Assembly: GCF_001676785.2 (NCBI RefSeq)
Contig: NZ_CP015910.2
Span: 992,001 to 1,056,000 of the forward strand
Source: Brachyspira hyodysenteriae ATCC 27164
GTDB taxonomy: Bacteria; Spirochaetota; Brachyspiria; Brachyspirales; Brachyspiraceae
Direction: 5' to 3'
DNA length: 64,000 nucleotides
Numbering within the stretch: the stretch's first letter is position 1; the number at the start of each line of letters is the position of its first letter. Under the pieces are notes generated by a model. That model had not been told where the DNA came from. It did not search any database and saw only the letters and a program-made list of their open reading frames with translations. Shown in pieces: positions 53,101 through 61,811 of this stretch. The position numbers were made by a program, and so were the translations under genes.

Positions 53101-53403
53101 TAATGCTTCTTTAATATTCATACCAGATATTATATTTATGACAAGCATTTCGAAAATGTATATATTTTCTATTTTTTGCATAGATATGATTTTAAATAAT
53201 CTGATTAAACTATCATTTTGCTTATCATTCATATATAGATCTAACAGATTTGAATATATTGTATGGTTATTTGAAATAGGGTGATTTATTTCTTCGGTAT
53301 CAAAATTTATATTATCAATTTCATTATTGACATACTTTTTTATATTATCTATATACGGATGATTTTTAAAAATATCATCTATATAACTTTCTATAATACT
53401 CAT
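50113..53403 (-). CDS. large DUF4132-like protein of unknown function
   Basis: The 1096-residue protein is soluble, Lys/Asp/Ile-rich and without a signal peptide. The first 700 residues look helical and repeat-like, without motifs I recognise. The region from about residue 820 to 960 resembles the DUF4132 domain seen with MolR- and WGR-type proteins: KVMFNARKWDYETFFEVFVENPVMQYFTLAFVWGVYDEDNNLIECFRYMEDGSL, then YHPIDNDED. Function unknown. It overlaps rpoN by 8 bp, indicating co-expression. AGGG precedes the ATG. Family assignment rests on the C-terminal part only. Confidence 0.7.
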   Translation of the reverse strand: MSIIESYIDDIFKNHPYIDNIKKYVNNEIDNINFDTEEINHPISNNHTIYSNLLDLYMNDKQNDSLIRLFKIISMQKIENIYIFEMLVINIISGMNIKEALLKCISMKKINDWNKEYKKYSYNINHISNEIMNAKINILIYYYYAKKYFPKETEEYIENICSSNIDDIIEEYGDNTLIALMALTVKIYFGDYSKISAILEYSKKVNYLDSILSLFLILNIDNSISNRFVELIENNMLNENKYLFINLAYMIRLFFLTRKNYSEKFENKSFDEFIHDLVDFNIPKYFIFLIKYLDTNLSINSNKVFEGIKNLYSKDKESFYKLYNILKEVDIPYIIEVKAVLNCVLLNAKDDNADSSILDNSIDYFIENIKKELEKIYDIKSENIFELLENKIIDKYDLSVNLSNELIFTTKIIVLMYDYNEKARKVVRALLKSLPYNLTIPLMIKDRKEFYNIKLKEILDYLQGYDLDLKDLIITYLYTYPIYIFSTKYILKLVNKNADYTVEMFHDKTFLKAASYKSYALIDFLELLYKKDKAALKNYSAICYVLHLKNKEIIKCALDLIEEDEYNSRAYVENSIHAYREDVQFELKKIIKKWNYRRKGFKFKTLDDINQYIDDYYEESYESLIDFIDESLISDVVLRNDKNTKVPVKVIKYILLEYMLLKEPYRIKDIDRMIDLFDMDSVRNTFENIYKYWTDNNCDERKKNIILPYCIYADYSQLVNLYDKIEYWHDNFQSSLAAYIIPAIAMNGEKFALMIINNIIYMSKNKILKNAAIGSFEKAAECLDIPIDNLFDKVLPNLGFNVERNKVINYGKQKFTLQLLSDSYLEIIDNENHKILKELPDAEEGDDEAKVIEAKKDLIYIRNALKAIILYQKYKLKKVMFNARKWDYETFFEVFVENPVMQYFTLAFVWGVYDEDNNLIECFRYMEDGSLISIDEDLYELPKNIKYYISLYHPIDNDEDYQKVWTYQLELYEINQPVEQIKIKRYELKDNDVENDAIISFNGQNLSFEYMENLSKELDMKTEYFDEYVSYYMADNVLKIICEINCHTYDEDIVIESIKFYELEKHNKFGKIISPFDIEKRFISTMIHYLSIGFYD

Positions 53404-53478
53404 AAGAAATAACCCTAAAAATATAATAGATACTATATCATATTTTGAAAAAAAAATGAATAATAAAAGTATAATAAA

Positions 53479-54315
53479 TTAGTCTATTATAAATACAACC
53501 TTACAGTTTTTTATAGCATTTTTAAGATTTGGGCTGCTCATAATTATACTAGCATCTTCATTTCCTATAACTAAATCGCTTGCAAATCTTCCTCTTGATC
53601 TCCATGCTACAATATTATAAGGTTTTTTTCCTATTGTATTTGTAATATTCTGATTTGTAAGGAAAGAATTTGTAGAATATGTAATATATCCATTTGTAGA
53701 AGCAATGGATTTATTTATATATGCTAAACTATATATTTCATTACCATCTTCATCATATACTGTAGGAAATAATGAAGGTATAAAACCTATATTTCTTGCA
53801 TCTATAACAAGACTGTCGTAATCTGTACCAGCATCAAAATAAGTTACTATAGGTTCAGGTTTATACATATGTATATTATTTATTAAATCTGACATAAGAT
53901 TATTTGTTATTATATCCAATGCCATAAGAACTTTAACGCTTGTTCTTGTAGGATATGATATACCTACTAATCTGGCATTATTTATAGAATTTACTACTTT
54001 TTCTTTCAAAAATCTATTTTCTTCTATTATGCTGTAAATATTATCTTCACTGTCTATAGGTATATTTCCCAATGTATCATATAATGTTTTCATTGTTTCT
54101 TCTTCAGCCTGCTGCTGTAATATTAATAATGCTTCAGGGTGTAAACGAGTATCTGTAACAAAATCGGCTGTTGCATCTGCATATATCGTATATGTAGTAT
54201 AATCAACTCTTCCTTCACCTATATTAACTAATATGTTATTATTAGTCAAAGATAGATACTGAGGAAAAAGAAGCATATTTATAGTAATAAATAGTAAAAT
54301 AACCTTGATATTCAT
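53479..54315 (-). CDS. secreted protein of unknown function
   Basis: The 278-residue protein has an N-terminal hydrophobic signal sequence (about 1-20) and then a mature region without transmembrane helices. The C-terminal half (FDAGTDYDSLVIDARNIGFIPSLFPTVYDEDGNEIYS ... FASDLVIGNEDASIIMSS) resembles conserved periplasmic proteins of delta-proteobacteria and spirochaetes, some with LPP20- or FlgT-like domains; I could not fix the family. GGAG precedes the start. Neighbours do not suggest a role. Confidence 0.65.
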   Translation of the reverse strand: MNIKVILLFITINMLLFPQYLSLTNNNILVNIGEGRVDYTTYTIYADATADFVTDTRLHPEALLILQQQAEEETMKTLYDTLGNIPIDSEDNIYSIIEENRFLKEKVVNSINNARLVGISYPTRTSVKVLMALDIITNNLMSDLINNIHMYKPEPIVTYFDAGTDYDSLVIDARNIGFIPSLFPTVYDEDGNEIYSLAYINKSIASTNGYITYSTNSFLTNQNITNTIGKKPYNIVAWRSRGRFASDLVIGNEDASIIMSSPNLKNAIKNCKVVFIID

Positions 54316-54382
54316 ATAAACTCCAATATACTGTAAATATTCTCGGTTTATAAAAAAAATACTTAAAGGTATTTTTTGTAAG

Positions 54383-55186
54383 TTATCTCCTTTTTTCTAA
54401 CTTTTGCAAATAATTTGATACATTTATATAACCATTGTATTTCATAACTTCATAAGGTTTTAATCCTATTGAGTTAACATCTATATAATTTGCATCATTA
54501 TAAATTAAATACCTTGCTATATCTATTTTTGTAGCATAAAACATAGCATTCTGACCCCAATCATCTTTTTCATTAATATCAACTTTCAAATCCTCTACCA
54601 AATATTTTATTAATAAAAGATGTTCATTTTCAACGGCATACATAAGAATAGTTTTTCCTAATATATCTTTTTTATTAATATCAGCGCCGCTCTTTATTAG
54701 AAGTTTTACTGAATATAAATCTCCGTACTCGCATGCATAATGAAGTGCTGTTTTGCCATTATTATCAGCAATGTTTATATCAGCATTATTGTTTATAAGA
54801 AGATTCATTATATAAGGATAATGTGCGGAAAGTATTAAAGCATTTTCTCCATTATTATTAGTTATAGATATATCTGCATTTTTTTCTACCAAATAATCGG
54901 CCAAATCATAATATCCTATGGCTACAGCTTCCATAAGAAGAGTATTGCCATTTTTATTTACAGCATTAATATCTCCATTATTGTCTAAATATTTATCTAT
55001 TCTTTCTATAATATCAGATAATTCATTTTTATGATTTATATAATCAAATATAGTAGGTTTTTTTGGGATATTGGAATACTCTATATTTTCATAAGTTTCA
55101 TATTCTGAGGCATCTACTATATTATCGAATGAATTAGGCATCAGACATTTGCATATTATTAACATTAAAATAAAATATTTCTTCAA
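54383..55186 (-). CDS. small secreted ankyrin-repeat protein with TTG start
   Basis: I start this at TTG 55186, 7 nt after AGGAG, giving 267 residues beginning MKKYFILMLIICKC, a good signal peptide; an upstream ATG at 55231 would place the ribosome-binding site inside the gene. The mature protein has about five ankyrin repeats (from about residue 60: NGNTLLMEAVAIGYYDLADYLVEKNADIS, NGKTALHYACEYGDLYSVKLLIKSGADIN). It is thus probably periplasmic, and the cysteine in the signal leaves a lipoprotein possible. It lies 31 bp downstream of the UDG gene in the same transcript. Function unknown. Confidence 0.8.
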   Translation of the reverse strand: MKKYFILMLIICKCLMPNSFDNIVDASEYETYENIEYSNIPKKPTIFDYINHKNELSDIIERIDKYLDNNGDINAVNKNGNTLLMEAVAIGYYDLADYLVEKNADISITNNNGENALILSAHYPYIMNLLINNNADINIADNNGKTALHYACEYGDLYSVKLLIKSGADINKKDILGKTILMYAVENEHLLLIKYLVEDLKVDINEKDDWGQNAMFYATKIDIARYLIYNDANYIDVNSIGLKPYEVMKYNGYINVSNYLQKLEKRR

Positions 55187-55217
55187 TAGCAAACTCCTAT
55201 TATTAATAAAAATTATT

Positions 55218-55967
55218 TTAATTATTTTCAATTTTTTCTAATTCACTGAGCATAAACTCCAAATCGGCTATAACTTTATCTTCCTCTTTTTGATTTCTCA
55301 AAATATAAGCAGGATGATAAGTTGCTATTACAGGTACATCTTTTCCATTATTATTGTAGTAATGCACTTTATTTCTAGCTTTTCCGAAAGGAGTTTTCAA
55401 ATCAAAATCTATTAAATTACCAAAACCATGACGTCCTAATGCACATATTATTTTAGGATTAAGTATTTTTAACTGATTTACAAAATAATCTCTGCAATTA
55501 GACTTTTCTTCAGGTAAAGGATCTCTGTTTTCAGGAGGACGGCATTTCAAAGCATTCATTATATAATATTTTTTATTATTGATATTCATTCTTTCAATCC
55601 ATTTATCCAATAATTTTCCGCCTCTGCCTACAAATGGAAGTCCTTGTTTATCCTCATCAGCTCCCGGTGCCTCTCCGACAAATACTATATCAGGTTCTTC
55701 GTCTCCTCTTCCGAATACTACATTTAATCTGCTATTACATAGAGCCTCACATTTCATGCATTTTTCTACTTCACTATATATCTTTTTCAATTCTTCATTC
55801 TTTATTTCTTTCATTGATTCTATGCCTTTATCATTAATATCTTTTTCTTCTTTTTTTACTGCTTTTTTTGGATTTCTTAATATTATTTTTTTATCATGCT
55901 GAGAGCAAACTACATTTGAGAATTTTATTTTATTCTGCTGTAAAAAATAGCTTTCTATTTTGTTCAT
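55218..55967 (-). CDS. family 4 uracil-DNA glycosylase
   Basis: The 249-residue protein is a type-4 UDG with a [4Fe-4S] cluster: Cys70, Cys73, Cys142 and Cys158 are the four expected ligands. Motif GEAPGADED at about 98-106 is the catalytic loop, MNALKCRPP the next, and YHPAYILRN near 219 the DNA-intercalation motif. It removes uracil from DNA. An N-terminal basic stretch of about 55 residues precedes the domain; MKEIKNEEL at residue 52 could be an alternative start but has no better ribosome-binding site than AGGA before the chosen ATG. Confidence 0.9.
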   Translation of the reverse strand: MNKIESYFLQQNKIKFSNVVCSQHDKKIILRNPKKAVKKEEKDINDKGIESMKEIKNEELKKIYSEVEKCMKCEALCNSRLNVVFGRGDEEPDIVFVGEAPGADEDKQGLPFVGRGGKLLDKWIERMNINNKKYYIMNALKCRPPENRDPLPEEKSNCRDYFVNQLKILNPKIICALGRHGFGNLIDFDLKTPFGKARNKVHYYNNNGKDVPVIATYHPAYILRNQKEEDKVIADLEFMLSELEKIENN

Positions 55968-56278
55968 ATTAATAAATCCTAAATATCATTTTTAAAACAT
56001 TATTTGTATTATACAATAAAATGGAATTTATTAAAAATTTTTTATTTATTAATTAATTAACTTATAAACTGATTATGTATATATACTAAAGATTTTTTAT
56101 TTTTAATAATTTTATGAATTTCTATATTAGACTTCAAATTTAACTATGCATATTGACTAATAGATAATATAAAAAATATTATGTATTTTTTATTTTTATT
56201 ATAGGTTTTCTATTTCTTATTTATATTCATAAAAAAATTATTCGCTCAAAGGCTATGCTAAATAAATTTAGCATACGC
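55968..56278. other. AT-rich intergenic region with Rpn 3'-flank repeat
   Basis: No gene is supported in these 311 bp. The stretch 56194-56247 is nearly the same as 58836-58885, both downstream of an Rpn gene. A 10-bp inverted repeat, TATGCTAAAT and ATTTAGCATA with a 2-nt spacer, lies at about 56253-56274, and AT-rich complementary ends suggest a terminator for the Rpn gene. The rest is plain AT-rich sequence. Confidence 0.65.
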
Positions 56279-57142
56279 TCATAATTTTTTTATTTCTTCT
56301 ATACTCAAGCCTGTGTTTTCGCTTATAATTTTTATATCTATACCTGCATTTTTTAAGTTTTTAGCTATAGATATTGCTTTATTTTTTTCACCTTGTTCTA
56401 GACCTTGTTTAATTCCTTCTTCAATTCCTAATCTTCTTTCTTCTTCAAGTATTATTTGATTACCATATAGATATGCTTCTCTTTTATCGTACTCATTCAT
56501 CATTAATCTATCTTTAATAAAGTTATTGTATCTTTTCTGTACTTCTTCCATTATAGGCTTTTCTTTTACTAAATCTGACATAATTTCCCCCTTATTATCT
56601 TTCTCTTTCATTGTGAAAAATTTTAGCCAGCAATTTAAATCTGGCTGCAATAAATCATATTTAAATTTTTTCAATTCTAATATGTGTATTTGAAGATGGT
56701 CGGTAAGTAATCTTTTGTTATTGGTATCATAAATCATATAACAGGAATGTACAGAGTCATTATCATCTAAATTGAAATTAAGTAAGTTAATACTTATGAC
56801 AGGAGTTAAAGCATCATACTTTTCACCATGTTTCAAAAGTTTGCTATAATTTGAAGCCCAATAATATAATATGCGTTCTGGGAATCTTGAATTACCTTGT
56901 AACTGTATTTCTATAATGACAACTGTTCCATTTTGTGTAATACATTTAACATCAACTATAGTTTCTTTATCTTGATAATTTTCTTTGCAATTAAAAGGAT
57001 TTAGAATTTCTACATCTCTAAATGTCTTCATATTAGAATCAAGCATTATAGAATTAATAAAGTCAAGCAGTATTAAATTACTGTCTGGTGATGAGAATAA
57101 ATATCTCACAAAATAGTCATTCAAAACATTAATATTTCTCAT
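56279..57142 (-). CDS. Rpn-family PD-(D/E)XK nuclease, paralogue 2
   Basis: The 287-residue protein is a paralogue of the Rpn protein at 22849, with the nuclease core VDVKCITQNG ... VIIEIQLQGN (Asp64, Glu78, Gln80), family segments RILYYWASNYS and a C-terminal IISENTGLSIEEIKKL tail after a GIEEGIKQGLEQG helix. It lacks a ribosome-binding site; TATAAT is 6 nt upstream of the ATG. It lies 57 bp after the ankyrin gene at 57200 and shares its 5' flank with the gene at 58954. Confidence 0.85.
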   Translation of the reverse strand: MRNINVLNDYFVRYLFSSPDSNLILLDFINSIMLDSNMKTFRDVEILNPFNCKENYQDKETIVDVKCITQNGTVVIIEIQLQGNSRFPERILYYWASNYSKLLKHGEKYDALTPVISINLLNFNLDDNDSVHSCYMIYDTNNKRLLTDHLQIHILELKKFKYDLLQPDLNCWLKFFTMKEKDNKGEIMSDLVKEKPIMEEVQKRYNNFIKDRLMMNEYDKREAYLYGNQIILEEERRLGIEEGIKQGLEQGEKNKAISIAKNLKNAGIDIKIISENTGLSIEEIKKL

Positions 57143-57148
57143 AACTTT

Positions 57149-57176
57149 ATTATACTAAATTAACTATAAATGTAAA
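57149..57176 (-). promoter_or_regulatory. promoter placing transcription start at the Rpn paralogue 2 start codon
   Basis: On the minus strand TTTACA (57176-57171), a 16-nt spacer and TATAAT (57154-57149) are followed by 6 nt and the ATG, the same geometry as the other two Rpn genes. Confidence 0.7.
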
Positions 57177-57199
57177 GTTACAAGTTTAATCATCAAAAT

Positions 57200-58705
57200 T
57201 TACTTTCTATTTCTTTGAGCTTTTTTTAGAATACCGGCAATTTTTCTAAGTTTAAGATTATTTGCTATATCTAAAGCAGTATCTCCATGTTCATCTTCTA
57301 TATTTACATCGGCTCCTTTTTCTACTAGAAATTTAACATATGGTTCAGCAAACCTTGATCCTGATGATGCACAAGCCCAAATTAAAGAAGTGTATCCTTC
57401 ATAATCTTGAGCATTAATATCTGCACCTTTTTCTAATAAAACCTCAGCTAATTTTATACGATATTCCTGAAAACTTTTATTGTTAAAATTACCTTCACCC
57501 ATACCAAGATATATCAAAGGAGTATATTCTCGTTTATTCTTTATGTTTACATCAGCACCTTGCTCTATTAAAAAATGAGCTATTTCAAAGTCTAGTATAT
57601 CAATACTTCCTTCATCTGAAGTATCAAGAGTTTTATTTAAAGCTGTGTCTCCTTTATTATCTTGTGCATTTATATTGGCTTTTTTTGAAACTAAATATTT
57701 TATTACATCTATATTTCTTTCATGACTATACTCACATGCTGATATTAAAGCAGTACTTCCTCCTTTATAAAAGTTTACATCTGCACCATTTTCCACTAAT
57801 AATTTTACTGTTTCTAAATTATTTACACCATATATTAAGGCTGTATTTCCATAATTATTGAAAGCATTTATATCAGCCCCTTTTTGTATTAGAAGTTCTA
57901 CCACTTTTATATTATGAAGTTTGGAAGCATACATTAAAGGTGTCTCTCCATGATTATTTTTTACATTTATATCAGCACCATTATTTATTAAAAATTCTGC
58001 AACAGATGAATTTTCATCATATCTAGATTCAATATGTTCATAATCTAATGAGAGTAATAGGGGAGTTACTACTGAGCTATATTCAGAATGTGTTTTGGCA
58101 TTTACATCGGCACCTTTTTCAACTAAAAATTGAACCATATCATAGTCATTTCTTAAAGCTGCTATCATTAAAGGAGTATAATCATAATCTTCAGGATAAT
58201 GCTCCCCAGCCTTTATTCTTGATTCTAAGTCAAAACCATTTTCTACTAATACTTTAAACATTTCTCTATTTTGTGCCAATGCTGTTGAAGCTCTATAAGA
58301 TTTATTAAGAAGTGATGCTCCATCATTGTCTTTAGTATTTACATCAGCACCGTATTTTATTAATAAATTAAATATTTTTTTAGCATTTTCTAGTTTTTCT
58401 TCTTCTCCATAATGATCATAGTAAATATTATAATATAATACAGTGTTTCCATCATTGTCTTTAGTATTTATATTGGCACCATTTTCTAATAAAAATTTAA
58501 CCATTTCATAATTTCCGCTTACAGCAGCGTACATTAATACTGTAATACCGTATTCATCTCGAGCATTTAGATTTGCTCCTTTAGATAAATATGATTTAAC
58601 TTCTTCTATGTTATTATTTTCTACAGCTAAAAATAACGATTCATCTAAAGTCTGAGAATACAAAAGAATATTAAACAAGAATAATATAATAAATACTTTT
58701 TTCAT
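57200..58705 (-). CDS. secreted ankyrin-repeat protein, paralogue of the 20415 lipoprotein
   Basis: The 501-residue protein has a signal peptide (MKKVFIILFLFNILLYSQ, probably cleaved near residue 18) but no lipobox, then about twelve ankyrin repeats. From about residue 25 it follows the 751-residue lipoprotein at 20415 almost block by block (for example LENAKKIFNLLIKYGADVNTKD, DYDYTPLMIAALRNDYDMV), but lacks one internal duplicated section. It should be periplasmic or surface-exposed with a binding role. The start region (GGGGG box, consensus promoter) is nearly identical to that of the paralogue. Function unknown. Confidence 0.88.
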   Translation of the reverse strand: MKKVFIILFLFNILLYSQTLDESLFLAVENNNIEEVKSYLSKGANLNARDEYGITVLMYAAVSGNYEMVKFLLENGANINTKDNDGNTVLYYNIYYDHYGEEEKLENAKKIFNLLIKYGADVNTKDNDGASLLNKSYRASTALAQNREMFKVLVENGFDLESRIKAGEHYPEDYDYTPLMIAALRNDYDMVQFLVEKGADVNAKTHSEYSSVVTPLLLSLDYEHIESRYDENSSVAEFLINNGADINVKNNHGETPLMYASKLHNIKVVELLIQKGADINAFNNYGNTALIYGVNNLETVKLLVENGADVNFYKGGSTALISACEYSHERNIDVIKYLVSKKANINAQDNKGDTALNKTLDTSDEGSIDILDFEIAHFLIEQGADVNIKNKREYTPLIYLGMGEGNFNNKSFQEYRIKLAEVLLEKGADINAQDYEGYTSLIWACASSGSRFAEPYVKFLVEKGADVNIEDEHGDTALDIANNLKLRKIAGILKKAQRNRK

Positions 58706-58729
58706 ATATACCCCCTAAGCATATACTGG

Positions 58730-58758
58730 ATTATATATTAATTATTATACTTTGTCAA
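58730..58758 (-). promoter_or_regulatory. consensus promoter of the ankyrin gene
   Basis: On the minus strand TTGACA (58758-58753) and TATAAT (58735-58730) are 17 nt apart, a perfect consensus, mirroring the promoter of the paralogue at 22695-22723. Confidence 0.75.
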
Positions 58759-58953
58759 TTAAAATAGGATTTATGAAATATGAAATTAATGAATTTGTTT
58801 TATGCTTTTTAATGATGTTTATTATAATAATAAATTTTTATTATAGTTTTATTTCTTATCTGTATTCATAAAAAATTATTCGCTCGCTATGCGTACCTTC
58901 GGTATAGTATATGATGCCTTAGGGGAATTCGTCATATGCTCATAATTTTTTTG

Positions 58954-59859
58954 TTATAGTTTTTCTACTTCTTCTATGCTCAATCCTGTGTTTTCGCTTA
59001 TAATTTTTATATCTATTCCTGCATTTTTGAAGCTTTTAGCTATAGATATTGCTTTATTTTTTTCGCCTTGTTCTATTCCTTCTTCCTTAGCTTTCTTTAA
59101 ATCCAATTCTATGCTTTTATCAAAGAAATATGCATCTACTTCGCGTTTTTTATATTTATCCATTACAGGAGTATTATTTACAAAAGTACGGCATTTCTTT
59201 TCAACTTCTTCAAATATAGTATTTTCTTTCATTAAAATAGACATATCTTCCCCCTTAAAAAATTTAACCCAAGAAATGAATTCTTTATGTATATTATCTA
59301 AACTTTCTATTGCAGAAATATTTTTTAAATTGAATTTAGGTAATTCTAGAAAATGTAATTGACAATGATCTGTAAGAATTTTATTATTATTCAATTCTTT
59401 TAATACATAACAGCTATGTACTTTATCTTCATTTGTTAGTATAAAGTTTGTAATATTAATACTTACAGTTGGTTTTAATTCATCATAAAAAGAACCTCTG
59501 TTTAAACTACTGCTGTAATTATAAGCCCAATAATATAAAGCTCTTTTTATAAAATCTTCATTACCTCTAGCCTGAATCTCTATTAATACAGTTATTCCGC
59601 TTTCTGTGATAGCCTTGATATCAACTATAGATTCTTTTTCATCATAATTTTCTGCTATGTTAAATGGATTTAATATTTCTATTTTCTTAAAAGTTTCAAA
59701 GCCTAAATCTTTAAATACAGCATTAATGAAATTTAATGCTATGTTTTCATTGCCTTCATGTGAAAATAAATAGCGTATAAAATAGTCATTAATTCTATTT
59801 AAATTGTTTATTGTAACTGTTTCATTTAATATTTGCTTTAATTTTTCTAAATCTTTCAT
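58954..59859 (-). CDS. Rpn-family PD-(D/E)XK nuclease, paralogue 3
   Basis: The 301-residue protein is the third Rpn paralogue. It has a 16-residue N-terminal extension, the core VDIKAITESG ... VLIEIQARGN (Asp80, Glu94, Gln96), ALYYWAYNYSSSL and the tail IISENTGLSIEEVEKL. As in the others, no Shine-Dalgarno site is present and TATAAT lies 6 nt from the ATG. It is close in sequence to paralogue 2 at 56279, with the ankyrin gene between them. Confidence 0.85.
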   Translation of the reverse strand: MKDLEKLKQILNETVTINNLNRINDYFIRYLFSHEGNENIALNFINAVFKDLGFETFKKIEILNPFNIAENYDEKESIVDIKAITESGITVLIEIQARGNEDFIKRALYYWAYNYSSSLNRGSFYDELKPTVSINITNFILTNEDKVHSCYVLKELNNNKILTDHCQLHFLELPKFNLKNISAIESLDNIHKEFISWVKFFKGEDMSILMKENTIFEEVEKKCRTFVNNTPVMDKYKKREVDAYFFDKSIELDLKKAKEEGIEQGEKNKAISIAKSFKNAGIDIKIISENTGLSIEEVEKL

Positions 59860-59865
59860 AACTTT

Positions 59866-59893
59866 ATTATACTAAAATAACTATAAATGTAAA
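59866..59893 (-). promoter_or_regulatory. promoter placing transcription start at the Rpn paralogue 3 start codon
   Basis: On the minus strand TTTACA (59893-59888), a 16-nt spacer and TATAAT (59871-59866) lie 6 nt from the ATG. The flank to about 59898 matches the one upstream of paralogue 2. Confidence 0.7.
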
Positions 59894-59963
59894 GTTAGAG
59901 TTTTAATCATAAATTAACAAGATATTTTTTTATAAGTTTATTAGTAGTAAAATAAAAATCGTA

Positions 59964-61811
59964 TTATCTAAAGAATTTTTTATCTAAATATTCTTTTGAG
60001 AGCCTTAATACAAAAGGTCTTCCATGAGGGCAGTTTGTAAGTATATTTTCTTCTTCAAGCAAATCAAGTAATGTCTGCATATCGCTGTTTGAGAGTTTAT
60101 CTCCAGCCTTTGGAGAATATTTGCATGATATAGTAGAGCAGGTATGTTTTATAACTTTTTCTAAATTATTATTGTCTCCCTTTGAAATGTATATATCCAA
60201 AATGTCTTTTATGATTTTTTCAATTTTTTGATTTCTAGGAATGTATATTGGTATATCTTCTATTATAATGCTATGTTTTGAATTAGCTTCAAATTTTATT
60301 CCTAATGATTCTATTGATTCTTTTGATGCATTTAAAATATCAATTTCATAATCTCTGTACTCAATTTCGCAAGGTATAAGGAGTTTTTCATATTCTATTT
60401 TTTTTGACATAAGAGTTTTGTATATTCTTTCATAATTTAGTCTTTCATAAGCGGCATGCTGATCTATTATATACATTTCTCCTCCGCGTTCAGCTACTAT
60501 ATATGATGAAAATACCTGTCCTATAGCCCTTGTATACTCTCCGAATTCTATATTATTAGAGCTAAAATTATTGTTATTTAAATTTATTTCTTTATTAAGA
60601 TTATTTTCTTCTATTATATTGCTATTTTCTAAATTTAAATCATCTTTATCATAATTATTATTTGAATAGCTTGTATTATCATATTTTATTTCATTTGATG
60701 ATTGAGTATTATAATTTGAGGTATTATATGTATTATAATTATTATTCTGCTGTATAGGAAAAGTAGGGGTAATATCCTTATCAAGATCAACTTCTATATT
60801 AACAGAATCTAAATTGTTTCCAGAATTTATATTGTTTACTATAGTGTTATACAGTATTCCTGAAATCTCTCTTTCATTTTTTATTCTTACTTCTTTTTTA
60901 CTAGGGTGAACATTTACATCTATTTTACTGCTGTCAATATTTATGTATAGGAAAAAGAAAGGGTATCTCTCTTTAGGTATGGCATTTGAATATGCATTTT
61001 TTATAGCATAAGCAAGAACTCTATTCTCTATAGGACGGTTATTTAAAAATATAAAATTATTCTTTCTCATAGATTGGCTTATTTTAGAATTTGAAAATAA
61101 ACCGTATATTAATACATCATCTTTTTCTATTTCAACTTCTATCAAGTTTCTAAATATATTGCTGTCAGATATGTAATTTTCAATTCTTTCTTTCAGAGTA
61201 TCAACTTTTATATATGAACTTACAACCTTGCCATTATTTTTAAGTTTCATAGATATTTTAGGCTGCACTAATGCTTCCATATCAAAAACTTCTTTAACTA
61301 AGAAAAACTCTCTTGAAATATGTTTTAAGAATTTATATCTGGCTGGAATATTAAAGAATAGATTTTTGGCTATGATTTTTGTACCTTGTGAAGCAGCAGC
61401 AGGTTTATGTTCTATTATTTTACCGCCTTCTACTACTATTTTTCCTCCATTGCTTTCTTCTACGCTTTTTGAAACTATTTCTAAATTTGTAACATCGGAT
61501 ATAGAAGCCAAAGCCTCACCCCTGAAGCCAAGAGTATATATTGAGTCTAAATCTTCTATAGAATGTATTTTACTTGTGGCATGATGAGTTATAGCTAAAG
61601 GAAGTTCATCAAAACGAATACCATTGCCGTCATCTTCTACTATCATAGATTTAATGCCTGCTTCTTCCACAGAAACTTCTATATTTGAAGCCCCTGAATC
61701 TATTGCATTTTCTAGTAATTCTTTTAGCATAGATGCCGGTCTTTCTATAACTTCTCCTGCAGCTATACGATTAGCTACTGATTGCGGTAATTTCATAATA
61801 TTTTTAATCAT
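59964..61811 (-). CDS. mutL: DNA mismatch repair protein MutL
   Basis: The 615-residue protein is MutL. The GHKL ATPase domain has ELLENAIDSGA, DDGNGI and TLGFRGEALASI motifs, and the C-terminal domain holds the endonuclease motif DQHAAYERLNYE, so it should be a nicking MutL as in bacteria without MutH. CPHGRP near the C-terminus supports this. A low-complexity Asn-rich linker (about 330-420) joins the domains. No clear ribosome-binding site is present; TATAAT lies only 4 nt upstream of the ATG, and MKLPQ at residue 6 could be the true start. mutS is not in the window. Confidence 0.92.
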   Translation of the reverse strand: MIKNIMKLPQSVANRIAAGEVIERPASMLKELLENAIDSGASNIEVSVEEAGIKSMIVEDDGNGIRFDELPLAITHHATSKIHSIEDLDSIYTLGFRGEALASISDVTNLEIVSKSVEESNGGKIVVEGGKIIEHKPAAASQGTKIIAKNLFFNIPARYKFLKHISREFFLVKEVFDMEALVQPKISMKLKNNGKVVSSYIKVDTLKERIENYISDSNIFRNLIEVEIEKDDVLIYGLFSNSKISQSMRKNNFIFLNNRPIENRVLAYAIKNAYSNAIPKERYPFFFLYINIDSSKIDVNVHPSKKEVRIKNEREISGILYNTIVNNINSGNNLDSVNIEVDLDKDITPTFPIQQNNNYNTYNTSNYNTQSSNEIKYDNTSYSNNNYDKDDLNLENSNIIEENNLNKEINLNNNNFSSNNIEFGEYTRAIGQVFSSYIVAERGGEMYIIDQHAAYERLNYERIYKTLMSKKIEYEKLLIPCEIEYRDYEIDILNASKESIESLGIKFEANSKHSIIIEDIPIYIPRNQKIEKIIKDILDIYISKGDNNNLEKVIKHTCSTISCKYSPKAGDKLSNSDMQTLLDLLEEENILTNCPHGRPFVLRLSKEYLDKKFFR

